Of a stretch of 64,000 nt of DNA, positions 25,946 through 33,494 are shown piece by piece. Made by a program: the position numbers and the translations under genes. The stretch spans positions 1,240,001-1,304,000 of the forward strand of contig NZ_PDLO01000001.1 of the NCBI RefSeq assembly GCF_002631205.1, in the 5' to 3' direction. Source of the DNA: Neolewinella marina (GTDB taxonomy: Bacteria; Bacteroidota; Bacteroidia; Chitinophagales; Saprospiraceae). The notes under the pieces were generated by a model. That model had not been told where the DNA came from. It worked only from the letters and a program-made list of their open reading frames with translations, and made no database searches. The first letter of the stretch is position 1. Each line of letters starts with the position of its first letter.

Positions 25946-26755
25946 ATGATATTCAGAAACCTCCTTACCCTGCTGTTCCTGCTTTCCCTCGGCACCGGCG
26001 TCCGCGCCCAGCAACCCTACGGCACCGCCAAGAGCGCCGAAAAGCTGCAGGGGCTCAGCGACCTGGCGGTGATCGACCAGATGATGTATTACATCCCCGG
26101 CATCGGCAGCTCGGCCCGCGAAGACCTGCTCCGCCAGAACATCAAACCCTACATGATGCCCATCCGCCAGGTGCCGCAGATCGGCATGGAATGGGCCTAC
26201 GCCCTGGCCGACGCCCTGGAGTACTACGTGAACCTGAACAGTAACTTCAAGGATAACCTCAGTCCCGACTACATCGCCATGAGCCTGGCCAACGCCGGCG
26301 CCCGTCCGAACCTGGTAGACGGACTGGGACTGCTCATGAACTCCGGCACCGTTTCGGCCGCCATCGTTCCCTACAACAGCAATACCATCCCGAACTCGGT
26401 CTACTCCGTGGCCCGCTTCGGCATCAACAACTTCGGCTACCTCTTCCGGCCGGAGACCAAGGCCCGCAACCGCATCTTCGAGACCCGCAAGGCCCTCAGC
26501 CGCGGCAACCCGGTCATCGTGGAGCTGGCCACCGACGCCGCCTTCAGCAACCTGAAGGGGAGCGGTTACGAACCCACCGGGCCGATCACCGAAACCCACT
26601 TCCTCACCGTCATCGGCTACGACGGCGAGCGGGAAACCTTCGAGCTGCGCAGCTCCCTGGGCCGCAACTGGGGCAACGGCGGCTACGTAACGATGACCTA
26701 CGACGACTTTGGCGACCTGGCGCAGACGGGCTACGTCCTCATTCCGAAAGAGTGA
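25946..26755 (+). CDS. Secreted papain-fold protein with degenerate active site
   Basis: 269 residues with a signal peptide (LLTLLFLLSLGTGVRA-Q). The middle and end resemble C1 cysteine peptidases: PQIGMEWAYALADALEYY lines up with the papain active-site helix, THFLTVIGYD with the catalytic-His strand, and SSLGRNWGNGGYV with the NSWG..WG.NGY block. In that alignment the nucleophile Cys is Glu and the active-site Asn is Ser. The protein is therefore probably a non-catalytic binder or inhibitor. The fold assignment is by eye and moderately sure. Confidence 0.6.
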   Translation: MIFRNLLTLLFLLSLGTGVRAQQPYGTAKSAEKLQGLSDLAVIDQMMYYIPGIGSSAREDLLRQNIKPYMMPIRQVPQIGMEWAYALADALEYYVNLNSNFKDNLSPDYIAMSLANAGARPNLVDGLGLLMNSGTVSAAIVPYNSNTIPNSVYSVARFGINNFGYLFRPETKARNRIFETRKALSRGNPVIVELATDAAFSNLKGSGYEPTGPITETHFLTVIGYDGERETFELRSSLGRNWGNGGYVTMTYDDFGDLAQTGYVLIPKE

Positions 26756-26778
26756 GTTTTTGATTCTCAGGGGTTGGG

Positions 26779-26786
26779 TACCTTCG
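26779..26786 (+). promoter_or_regulatory. -7-like element of the TonB receptor gene, near-leaderless
   Basis: TACCTTCG has one mismatch to TAnnTTTG and ends 4 nt before the ATG at 26791. Confidence 0.4.
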
Positions 26787-26790
26787 TGGA

Positions 26791-29235
26791 ATGCGCCTGT
26801 CCCCCGTGATTCTTGGCCTGCTGCTGGCCCTGCTGTTTTCATCCTCCCTGACCGCCCAGACCACCCTGCGCGTTACCGACGAAGCGGGTGAACCACTGGT
26901 GGGCGCGAGCGTGGTGCGTTTGCCGGACTCCTATGTGGGCCTGACCGACCGCCAGGGGGAAGTATTGGTTAGCATGGGTGCCGGAGATACCCTCGAAGTC
27001 AGCTTCCTGGGCTACCAAACCACTCTTTTGGCGGGCACGCGGGTGCAAGGGCCCACCGCAACAGTCCAACTGCCGGCGCACCCCCAGGGCATCTCGCTAA
27101 ATATCGCTACCGTGGTAGGCCGCCGCGACGAAACGGCCGCCGACCTGCCCTACCAGATCCAGACCATCAGCGACGAGGAACGCCGTCGCGTGCAGAGCCT
27201 GACGACCGCCGACGCCCTCTCCTCCCTGAGTGGGGTGTACGTCCAGAAATCCCAGCTGGGGGCCGGCAGCCCCGTGCTGCGCGGCTTCGAGGCGAACCGG
27301 GTGCTGCTGGTCGTCGACGGGGTACGGATGAACAACGCCATCTACCGCAACGGCCACCTGCAAAATGCCATCACCGTGGACCCCAACGCCCTGGAGCGCA
27401 TCGAGGTGATCTACGGGGCCGGGGCCCTGGCCTACGGCAGCGACGCCCTGGGGGGGGTGGTCCACTTCCGGACCCGCCAGCCGCGCTTCCGGGACGGTGG
27501 TGGTACTTCGGGCTATACCACGGCGAACCTGAGCAGCGCGGCCTACGCCGCCAACCTGGCGGGCAGCGTGGAATACGGCGGCCAGCACTGGGCGGGGGTG
27601 ACCAACATTTCCTTCACCCGCTTTGGCGACCTGCGCGCCGGCGGCAACCGCCCGGCCAATTACGGCGACTTCGGCCTGCGCAACGAATACGTCGTGGGCG
27701 ATGAGGTAGTCACCAACGACAACCCCAACCGGCAGGTGGGCAGCGGCTACGCACAGTACAACGTCCTGCAGAAGTTCCGCTTCCGCCTGCGGGATCAGCT
27801 GGAGCTCTCCACCAACCTGCAGTTCTCCACCACGGGCGACGTACCCCGTTACGACGCCCTCGCCGAGCGCCGCAACGGACAGCTGCGGTGGGCCCGGTGG
27901 GACTACGGCCCCCAGACCCGCGCCCTGGGCAGCCTGCGCCTCGACAACCGGCGGGCTACCGGCCTCTACGACGTGGCCACCTACCTGGTCGCCCACCAAT
28001 ACGTAGAGGAGGACCGCATCCAGCGGCGCCTGGGCAGTCCCGTGACCATCCAGAACCTGGAAGACGTGGGCGCCACTACCCTGCAGGTAGATTTCGCCAA
28101 AGGCCTGAGCGGTCGCACCGACCTGCGCTACGGCCTGGACGCCCGTTACGACCGCGTCACCTCCACCGCCACCCCGGCCGAAGAGGCGACCCGCTACCCC
28201 AGCGGGGGCAGTAGCCTGCTCGGGGGCGGCGCTTACGTCGACCTCAGCCACGACCTGGATTCCTTCTGGCAACTCCGCGGGGGCATCCGCTACGGCTACC
28301 AGCAACTCCGCGCCACCTTCGGGGCCCAGGACCCGATCGCCTGGCCCGCCGACTATCTGGACGGTATCGTAAACCCCTCCGACGCCCTGACCGGCGCCCT
28401 CGGCCTGCAGTACCGCCGGGCCGGAAACCAGCTGCGCCTGCTGTTTGCCCAGGGATTTCGGGCGCCGAACGTGGATGATTTCGCCAAGTTCCGCGAGCAG
28501 AGCGGACGGGTACAGGTACCGAACCCGGACCTGGGTCCCGAGCGGTCGAATACCCTGGAAGCCGGCTACGCCCTTACGGAAGGGCCGCTGCGCCTTGAAT
28601 TCACGGCCTACGCTACCCTGCTGAGCGACGCCGTCATCCGCAGTACCGCCACCCTGCCAGACGGGCTCCCGTACTTCGTGAGCCGCGGCGATACCCTCTT
28701 CGTCGACACCAACGTGAACGCCGAGAAAGCCTGGATCTACGGCTTCGATGCGGCCTTTGCGTGGCGGCTCGCCCGGCGGTGGGAACTGCACTCGGACGTC
28801 CACTGGCTGCGCGGCCGTCGCCGGCAACTGGCGCCCGACGGGGCGTACCTGACGTTACCCCAGGACCATATCCCCCCGGCCTACGGACGGACCGGGCTGC
28901 GGTACCTCTCCGGCCGCTGGGACGCTGAGCTAAGGGTGAACTTCCAGGTCCGCAAGCAGCTCGACGACTACGCCGTTAACGGCATCGAAGGATCGGCCCA
29001 GGACGGCTACACTTTCGAACTGGTTGGCAGTGCCGACAACCCCGAGCTCACCCCCTTCGGGGAAGGCACCCCCGGCTGGTGGACCCTGAACGGCTACGCC
29101 AACTACCGGGCCAGCGAACGGCTGGCCCTGCAGTTGAAGGTGGAGAACGCCCTCGACCGCTTTTACCAGCCCTTTGCCAGTGGCATTGCGGCCCCGGGAA
29201 TCGACGTCGGTGTGGGCGCTACCTGGCGGTGGTAG
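26791..29235 (+). CDS. TonB-dependent receptor, haemoglobin/transferrin-receptor type
   Basis: 814 residues. After the signal peptide (about 1-22) comes a carboxypeptidase-regulatory-like beta domain (about 23-95). The plug domain follows (about 115-230) with LRGFEANRVLLVVDGVRM and YGAGALAYGSDALGGVVHF. The remainder is a 22-strand barrel ending in GATWRW, with a C-terminal aromatic residue. The plug wording is that of haem/haemoglobin receptors in the Bacteroidota, but the ligand is inferred. It is not paired with a SusD gene. Confidence 0.88.
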   Translation: MRLSPVILGLLLALLFSSSLTAQTTLRVTDEAGEPLVGASVVRLPDSYVGLTDRQGEVLVSMGAGDTLEVSFLGYQTTLLAGTRVQGPTATVQLPAHPQGISLNIATVVGRRDETAADLPYQIQTISDEERRRVQSLTTADALSSLSGVYVQKSQLGAGSPVLRGFEANRVLLVVDGVRMNNAIYRNGHLQNAITVDPNALERIEVIYGAGALAYGSDALGGVVHFRTRQPRFRDGGGTSGYTTANLSSAAYAANLAGSVEYGGQHWAGVTNISFTRFGDLRAGGNRPANYGDFGLRNEYVVGDEVVTNDNPNRQVGSGYAQYNVLQKFRFRLRDQLELSTNLQFSTTGDVPRYDALAERRNGQLRWARWDYGPQTRALGSLRLDNRRATGLYDVATYLVAHQYVEEDRIQRRLGSPVTIQNLEDVGATTLQVDFAKGLSGRTDLRYGLDARYDRVTSTATPAEEATRYPSGGSSLLGGGAYVDLSHDLDSFWQLRGGIRYGYQQLRATFGAQDPIAWPADYLDGIVNPSDALTGALGLQYRRAGNQLRLLFAQGFRAPNVDDFAKFREQSGRVQVPNPDLGPERSNTLEAGYALTEGPLRLEFTAYATLLSDAVIRSTATLPDGLPYFVSRGDTLFVDTNVNAEKAWIYGFDAAFAWRLARRWELHSDVHWLRGRRRQLAPDGAYLTLPQDHIPPAYGRTGLRYLSGRWDAELRVNFQVRKQLDDYAVNGIEGSAQDGYTFELVGSADNPELTPFGEGTPGWWTLNGYANYRASERLALQLKVENALDRFYQPFASGIAAPGIDVGVGATWRW

Positions 29236-29250
29236 GGATTAGCGTTTCCC

Positions 29251-30534
29251 TCAGTCCTCCCGGTCCGGGCCGTACACGGTCTGCCCACCGATAAACACCT
29301 CCTCGACTAGGCGCAGCGCGGAAATGTCTTCCAGGGGATTACCGGTCACGATAAGGAGATCAGCCAGTAACCCGGGGGTTAACCGGCCCACGAGGTTACC
29401 CAGGCCAAGGACGTCGGCGTTGCCAGAGGTCGCCGCTCGCAGCACCTCCAGCGTGGGCATACCGTAGTCGACCATCATTTCCAGTTCCCGCACGTTGTCG
29501 CCGTGGGGAAAGACCCCTACGTCGCCCCCCGCGACAATAGTTACCCCGGCGGCCAGGGCGTGAGAGAAGGATGCCCGCTTGGCCCGGATGCGTGCCGGCT
29601 CGGGATCGACGCCCTTGCGCCAGCCCCGGTACTGACTGATGGCGTCACCGGCGGCCAGGGTCGGACAGAGGGCTACTCCACGTTCGGCCATAAGGACGAA
29701 CACCTCAGGCGTACCCCCGTCGCCATGCTCGATGGTGGCCACGCCGGCCAGGGTGGCACGGCGCATCCCCTCGGGGGTAGCGGCGTGGGCGACGACCGGG
29801 CGGCCGCTGCTGTTGGCGATTTCAACGATGAGGTTCAGCTCGTCCTGGGTGAAGGTGGGCCGGGCCTCCCCGTCGGGTCCCCAGCGGTAGTCGGCGTAGA
29901 CCTTGATCAGATCAGCCCCGTGGCCGATCTGGTCGCGCACTACCCGGGTGAGGCCGTCCACTCCGTCGGCTTCCTCGGCGCCGAGGGGTACGGCAACCTG
30001 CTCGGTGTACCCCTTAGGTCCGTAGCTGCCGGTGGCTACGATGGCTTTGCCGGCTACGAGGAGGCGCGGCCCGCGGATGACTCCCTTCTCAATCGCCTGT
30101 TTGAGGCCCACGTCCGTATACCCTGCCCCCTCCGACCCAAGGTCGCGGACGGTGGTGAATCCCGCCTGCAGGGTACGCACCGCGTGGTTGGCGCCACGGA
30201 TGGCCCGCTCGGCGTAGGATTCCCGGAGCACCTGTTCGTCCCAGGGGGTTTCGTCGTAGGGGTGCAGCAGGAGGTGGGCGTGGCCTTCGATGAGTCCCGG
30301 CAGCAGTGTCGCTGCGGGGTATTCACGGACGGTGCAACCTTGCGGCACCTGGATGCGGTCGACGTGGCCCACCGCCGCGATGGTGTCGGCCCGGACGACC
30401 ACGGCGTGGTGCTCCACCAGCTCCGTACCGTCGAATACGTAGCGCGGAAGGATAAGCGTACAACCTGGCTCCTGGGCCACCAGGGGAACCGGTCCGGTCA
30501 ACAACAGGCAAAGGGAGAAGAGGCGTAGCATCAT
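29251..30534 (-). CDS. Secreted amidohydrolase (imidazolonepropionase-like)
   Basis: 427 residues. ATG codons at 30534 and 30531 are adjacent; either gives the signal peptide MLRLFSLCLLLTGPVPLVA-Q. Metal-site motifs of the amidohydrolase superfamily are GHAHLLLH, the Lys in DLIKVYADY, VVAHA, IEHGDGG and AGGDVGVFPHG. Related secreted enzymes act as prolidase-like or lactonase-like hydrolases; the substrate is unknown. The stop is 15 bp from the convergent TonB receptor stop. Confidence 0.87.
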   Translation of the reverse strand: MMLRLFSLCLLLTGPVPLVAQEPGCTLILPRYVFDGTELVEHHAVVVRADTIAAVGHVDRIQVPQGCTVREYPAATLLPGLIEGHAHLLLHPYDETPWDEQVLRESYAERAIRGANHAVRTLQAGFTTVRDLGSEGAGYTDVGLKQAIEKGVIRGPRLLVAGKAIVATGSYGPKGYTEQVAVPLGAEEADGVDGLTRVVRDQIGHGADLIKVYADYRWGPDGEARPTFTQDELNLIVEIANSSGRPVVAHAATPEGMRRATLAGVATIEHGDGGTPEVFVLMAERGVALCPTLAAGDAISQYRGWRKGVDPEPARIRAKRASFSHALAAGVTIVAGGDVGVFPHGDNVRELEMMVDYGMPTLEVLRAATSGNADVLGLGNLVGRLTPGLLADLLIVTGNPLEDISALRLVEEVFIGGQTVYGPDRED

Positions 30535-30538
30535 TCGA

Positions 30539-30546
30539 CGAAGATA
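30539..30546 (-). promoter_or_regulatory. -7-like element of the amidohydrolase gene, near-leaderless
   Basis: TATCTTCG on the minus strand ends 4 nt before the ATG at 30534. It is identical to the dnaX element. Confidence 0.4.
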
Positions 30547-30586
30547 GCTACTCCCCTTCCCCGGAACCCGCGCGCCGCCGCCCCGC

Positions 30587-31348
30587 CTAATCCGGTTTCA
30601 GCTGTCCGTAAATGAGCAAGAGGCCGCTGAGGAACATGAACGCCAGGAGGATCCGGCGGAAGGTGATGCTTTTCATGCCACCCAGGAAGCGCTTGCCCAG
30701 CAGATTGCCGGCGGTGGCCCCCACGCCGAGCGCCAGCCCGAGGGTCCACAGCTCCCCCGTAAGCAGGCCAAAGAAGGTGTAACTGCCCAGCTGGGAGAGG
30801 CCCATCAGGAAGGAATTGGCGGTCTTGGTGGCCACCAGGTCCTCCTTGTCCAGGCCGAGGTTCAGGTAAAATGGATTCAGGATCGGCCCGAGTGCCCCGA
30901 TGATGGTGCCCAGCACGGACACCAGCAATCCGAGGGGAATAAAGTAACCGAGTCGCATAGGGAACGACCGTTCGCGCTTCCCGAAGCGGTACTGCCACAC
31001 CGTACTGACCAGAAACACGCCTACCACCACCTGCAGCCACTCCAGCCGGAAGTGGGCGAAGAGGTAGCCGCCCAGCCAGGCCCCAATGATCGCGGCCGGG
31101 GCATAGTAGGCCACCACACGCCACTGGATGTGCCGCCAGAAGATGAGCAGGCGGGCGGGGCGCCCGATCAGGGTTCCGAGGTTAAGGACCGGCGCGGTGG
31201 CCTCCACTCCGAGCAGGGCGTTCAGGACGGGCACGAGCACCAGCGCCCCGCCGCCGCCGGCCACGGTGGAAATGAGAAAGGCTACTCCTCCCAAGGCAAT
31301 CAGGATCGCCAGGGTCAGCAACGGGGCGTCGGCCAGAATGTCGGTCAT
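30587..31348 (-). CDS. TauE/SafE-family sulfite exporter-like permease
   Basis: 253 residues from the ATG at 31348; a TTG at 31357 is an alternative. Eight membrane segments are arranged as two repeats, the first with TVAGGGGALVLVPVLN and the second with LGTIIGALGPILNPF. The family moves sulfite, organosulfonates or related anions across the inner membrane. The gene lies downstream of the VanZ-like gene in the same direction (26 bp), with its own possible -7 element. Confidence 0.88.
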   Translation of the reverse strand: MTDILADAPLLTLAILIALGGVAFLISTVAGGGGALVLVPVLNALLGVEATAPVLNLGTLIGRPARLLIFWRHIQWRVVAYYAPAAIIGAWLGGYLFAHFRLEWLQVVVGVFLVSTVWQYRFGKRERSFPMRLGYFIPLGLLVSVLGTIIGALGPILNPFYLNLGLDKEDLVATKTANSFLMGLSQLGSYTFFGLLTGELWTLGLALGVGATAGNLLGKRFLGGMKSITFRRILLAFMFLSGLLLIYGQLKPD

Positions 31349-31354
31349 CGACAA

Positions 31355-31362
31355 CAATTATA
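31355..31362 (-). promoter_or_regulatory. -7-like element of the TauE/SafE gene
   Basis: TATAATTG on the minus strand has one mismatch to TAnnTTTG and ends 6 nt before the ATG at 31348. Confidence 0.35.
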
Positions 31363-31374
31363 CCCCTTGGCGTA

Positions 31375-31962
31375 CTATCCGGGGGGCTCAGGGGTTCCTT
31401 CGGCACGCCCTTTCCGGTGGCGTCGCTTGCGCCACCAGCTCAGCAGCAGGCTTACGCCGACCGCCATGATGGCTGCCCAGGCGTTGAAGACCATATCGAC
31501 GGGATCAAATACCCGGGCGGGGATGAGTAGCTGCAGCAATTCATCGACCACCCCGATTGCCGTAGTCAGCAGGATGGCCAGCAGGGCGGGGACGGGTACG
31601 TGAACGCCCTGCCGTTTGCGTTCCCGCAGGGCTTCCAGGATGAAGACGGCCACTACCCCGTATTCAATCAGGTGGCTCCGCTCGACCGGGGAGGTCATCC
31701 GCACCAGGATCATGAAGTAGGCCGTGGCGATTCCGATGATGAGGGCGGCGTCGGCCGGTCCGGGCCACGACCTGAGCCCCTGGGTCACTACGGTGACTGA
31801 CACCAGCAGGCAGCCCGTCAGGAAAAGGAACACGTTCAGGGGGGTGCCCCGCACGGCGTCGGCCAGCGCCCCGGCGAGGCCGAGGGTAGCGAAGATGGCG
31901 GCGACGGCGGCCAGGGTCCAGAGCCAGAGGCGGCGTTCCCGGCGGGAGGTGAGGGGCCACAT
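31375..31962 (-). CDS. VanZ-like membrane protein
   Basis: 195 residues with five or six membrane helices. The VanZ pattern is present: RSHLIEYGVVAVF, then GVVDELLQLLIPARVFDPVDMVFNAW given here as separate conserved parts DELLQ, PARVFD and D-x3-N. VanZ relatives are linked to glycopeptide resistance in Firmicutes, but this broad family has no settled role elsewhere. The last residues are basic and cytoplasmic. Repeat element B lies directly upstream. Confidence 0.82.
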   Translation of the reverse strand: MWPLTSRRERRLWLWTLAAVAAIFATLGLAGALADAVRGTPLNVFLFLTGCLLVSVTVVTQGLRSWPGPADAALIIGIATAYFMILVRMTSPVERSHLIEYGVVAVFILEALRERKRQGVHVPVPALLAILLTTAIGVVDELLQLLIPARVFDPVDMVFNAWAAIMAVGVSLLLSWWRKRRHRKGRAEGTPEPPG

Positions 31963-32013
31963 GGGGGCTTGGGGGCGGGTGAGGGGTAGAAGATAGGGGT
32001 TATTCGGGTGATT

Positions 32014-32205
32014 TAGACATCGGATGTTGGTCGGGTGACGGTCTGTCAGACATCGGATGTATGACAGTATGTCAGTCTAGTAAATCCGCAGTATCGGATA
32101 GGCCATCTCGTCAAAATAGGCGCTATTGCGTCCCAAATCAACCATTAGGCGGTGAAACACATCGGATGTCTGACAAATTGACACCACCCCAACATCCGAT
32201 GTCTA
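32014..32205. repeat. Intergenic repeat element B
   Basis: Motif copies lie at 32017-32027, 32050-32060, 32159-32169 and 32192-32202; both pairs are exactly 33 bp apart. The left arm is inverted relative to the right arm. The cupin stop codon (32203-32205) is the TAG that borders the outer motif, so the element begins inside the gene's last codon. It occupies most of the 240-bp gap upstream of the VanZ-like gene. Confidence 0.9.
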
Positions 32206-32766
32206 CCCCTGCCTACTGAGCATCCCTCCCACCACCTCCATATCGTGGTCGGTGAAGAGACGGGCGATCTGGTCCGGACTGAGTTTCCCCTGAGCCTCGC
32301 TGGTGGCCTTGAAAAATGCTTCCATCCTCCCGGCCGGGGCGTAGGATACCAGCATCCTTGACCGGTCGGACAGCTGAACGAACGCGTGCTGTACGCCGCG
32401 GGGCATGTAGATGGTATCTCCCGGCCCGGCCCGATATTCCCCTTGGCCGACCTGGAATAAATACTGCCCCTCCAAAATGTGCATCCACTCATCCTGGTTG
32501 GGGTGGATGTGCAGCGGCGGACCGATACCCTGCGATTGGCCCTGCTGCTCGAAGACCGCCAGGGCACCCCGGGTATCGTCTCCGGAGATCTTGACGTCCA
32601 TCCGATTATGGGTCACCGCCTTCATGTGGTATTGCTTACCTGGGCGCCCCTCCCCCTGCTTCACCTGGAACCCGTTATCCGCGGGATTAGGAGGGTTATT
32701 GGCCTGGGCACACCCGCTCACGGCGAGGCTGGCCAGTGTGGCCCACAGCATTTCTCTGCGCTTCAT
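32203..32766 (-). CDS. Cupin-domain lipoprotein
   Basis: 187 residues. A lipoprotein signal ends in SGC (Cys19). The cupin motif 1 is HIHPNQDEWMHILEG and motif 2 is PRGVQHAF, with all metal-binding His/Glu positions kept. It should sit on the periplasmic side of a membrane and bind a metal; the reaction is unknown. A charged tail with LSPDQIARLFTDHDMEVVG is typical of sugar- or quercetinase-like cupins in this phylum. It is flanked by repeat elements B (at its stop) and C (upstream). Confidence 0.87.
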   Translation of the reverse strand: MKRREMLWATLASLAVSGCAQANNPPNPADNGFQVKQGEGRPGKQYHMKAVTHNRMDVKISGDDTRGALAVFEQQGQSQGIGPPLHIHPNQDEWMHILEGQYLFQVGQGEYRAGPGDTIYMPRGVQHAFVQLSDRSRMLVSYAPAGRMEAFFKATSEAQGKLSPDQIARLFTDHDMEVVGGMLSRQG

Positions 32767-33190
32767 AGCATTTTAGTAATTGGCATTTGACTGCCGGGTT
32801 AGCCCTCACGGGCACCGCCGTGGGGAAGAGTAAATCCAGTCCGGTACGTACGGTGAAACCCTGGCGCTTTCCGAGACGAGCGAATCAGTTCTTCGGACAC
32901 GGTACTGCACGGCAGTCTGCCCGTGCGCCAGGCCATAAAAAGGCGATCGGCGGGGCAGGCCAGGCTGCAGGGGCCTGTACTCCTAAATTACGGTGTTTGA
33001 CGACAGACAGCAGGAAGTATTTTAGTCTATTCCTGCTTACTCCCACTCGTGCGCTAGCACATATGGCATGGGTTCCCGGCGCACCCCTGTTACCAGCGTA
33101 CCGCCGCAAGAACCATCCTGCTCCCGCCTGTAACCACCAGGAGTAGCTCCATCTGGCGGTACGCAGGTGCCGTGAATAATGGCGAACGCC
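32767..33190. other. Noncoding region with inverted repeats
   Basis: This is the cupin-proximal part of the 728-bp gap between the cupin gene and the DUF5916 gene. Open frames here are unlike any family I know and are not called. Two clear inverted repeats stand out: AGCAGGAA (33009-33016) with TTCCTGCT (33030-33037), and the perfect 10-bp GCGTACCGCC (33096-33105) with GGCGGTACGC (33155-33164). It could encode a structured RNA or be the remains of a mobile element. Repeat element C follows. Confidence 0.4.
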
Positions 33191-33379
33191 AACATCGGAT
33201 GTGGTTATGGTGACAGATTGGCAGACATCGGATGTCTGACACAATGTCATCCCAGTGAAATGGCCATTCTCGACCCGTTCGTCTGCCAAACTGCGTCAGC
33301 TCCCCCTTATATGAGCGGCCTCCTACCCAAACAACATCCGATGTCTGACGAAAAGTCAGACCGACAACATCCGATGTTG
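33190..33379. repeat. Intergenic repeat element C
   Basis: Motif copies lie at 33192-33202 and 33225-33235 (CGG form) and 33334-33344 and 33367-33377 (CCG form); both pairs are spaced exactly 33 bp. The arms are inverted, separated by 98 bp unlike the centres of A, B and D. It lies between the divergent cupin and DUF5916 genes; 115 bp with no clear feature separate it from the latter. Confidence 0.9.
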
Positions 33380-33494
33380 TCTTAGGGAGGATGCGGTTAA
33401 TGTTCGTACATTTATTCCTTGATTGTCCTTGGAATAGCAATCGATTGTTTTTGGCTCCGTTGGAAGTCGATCTTTCCACCTACTATTAAAGTTC

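Noticed and set aside
32787-33289. Possible genes in both directions in the cupin-DUF5916 gap
   Set aside because: Composition and content look random, they overlap inverted repeats and element C, and none resembles a known protein.
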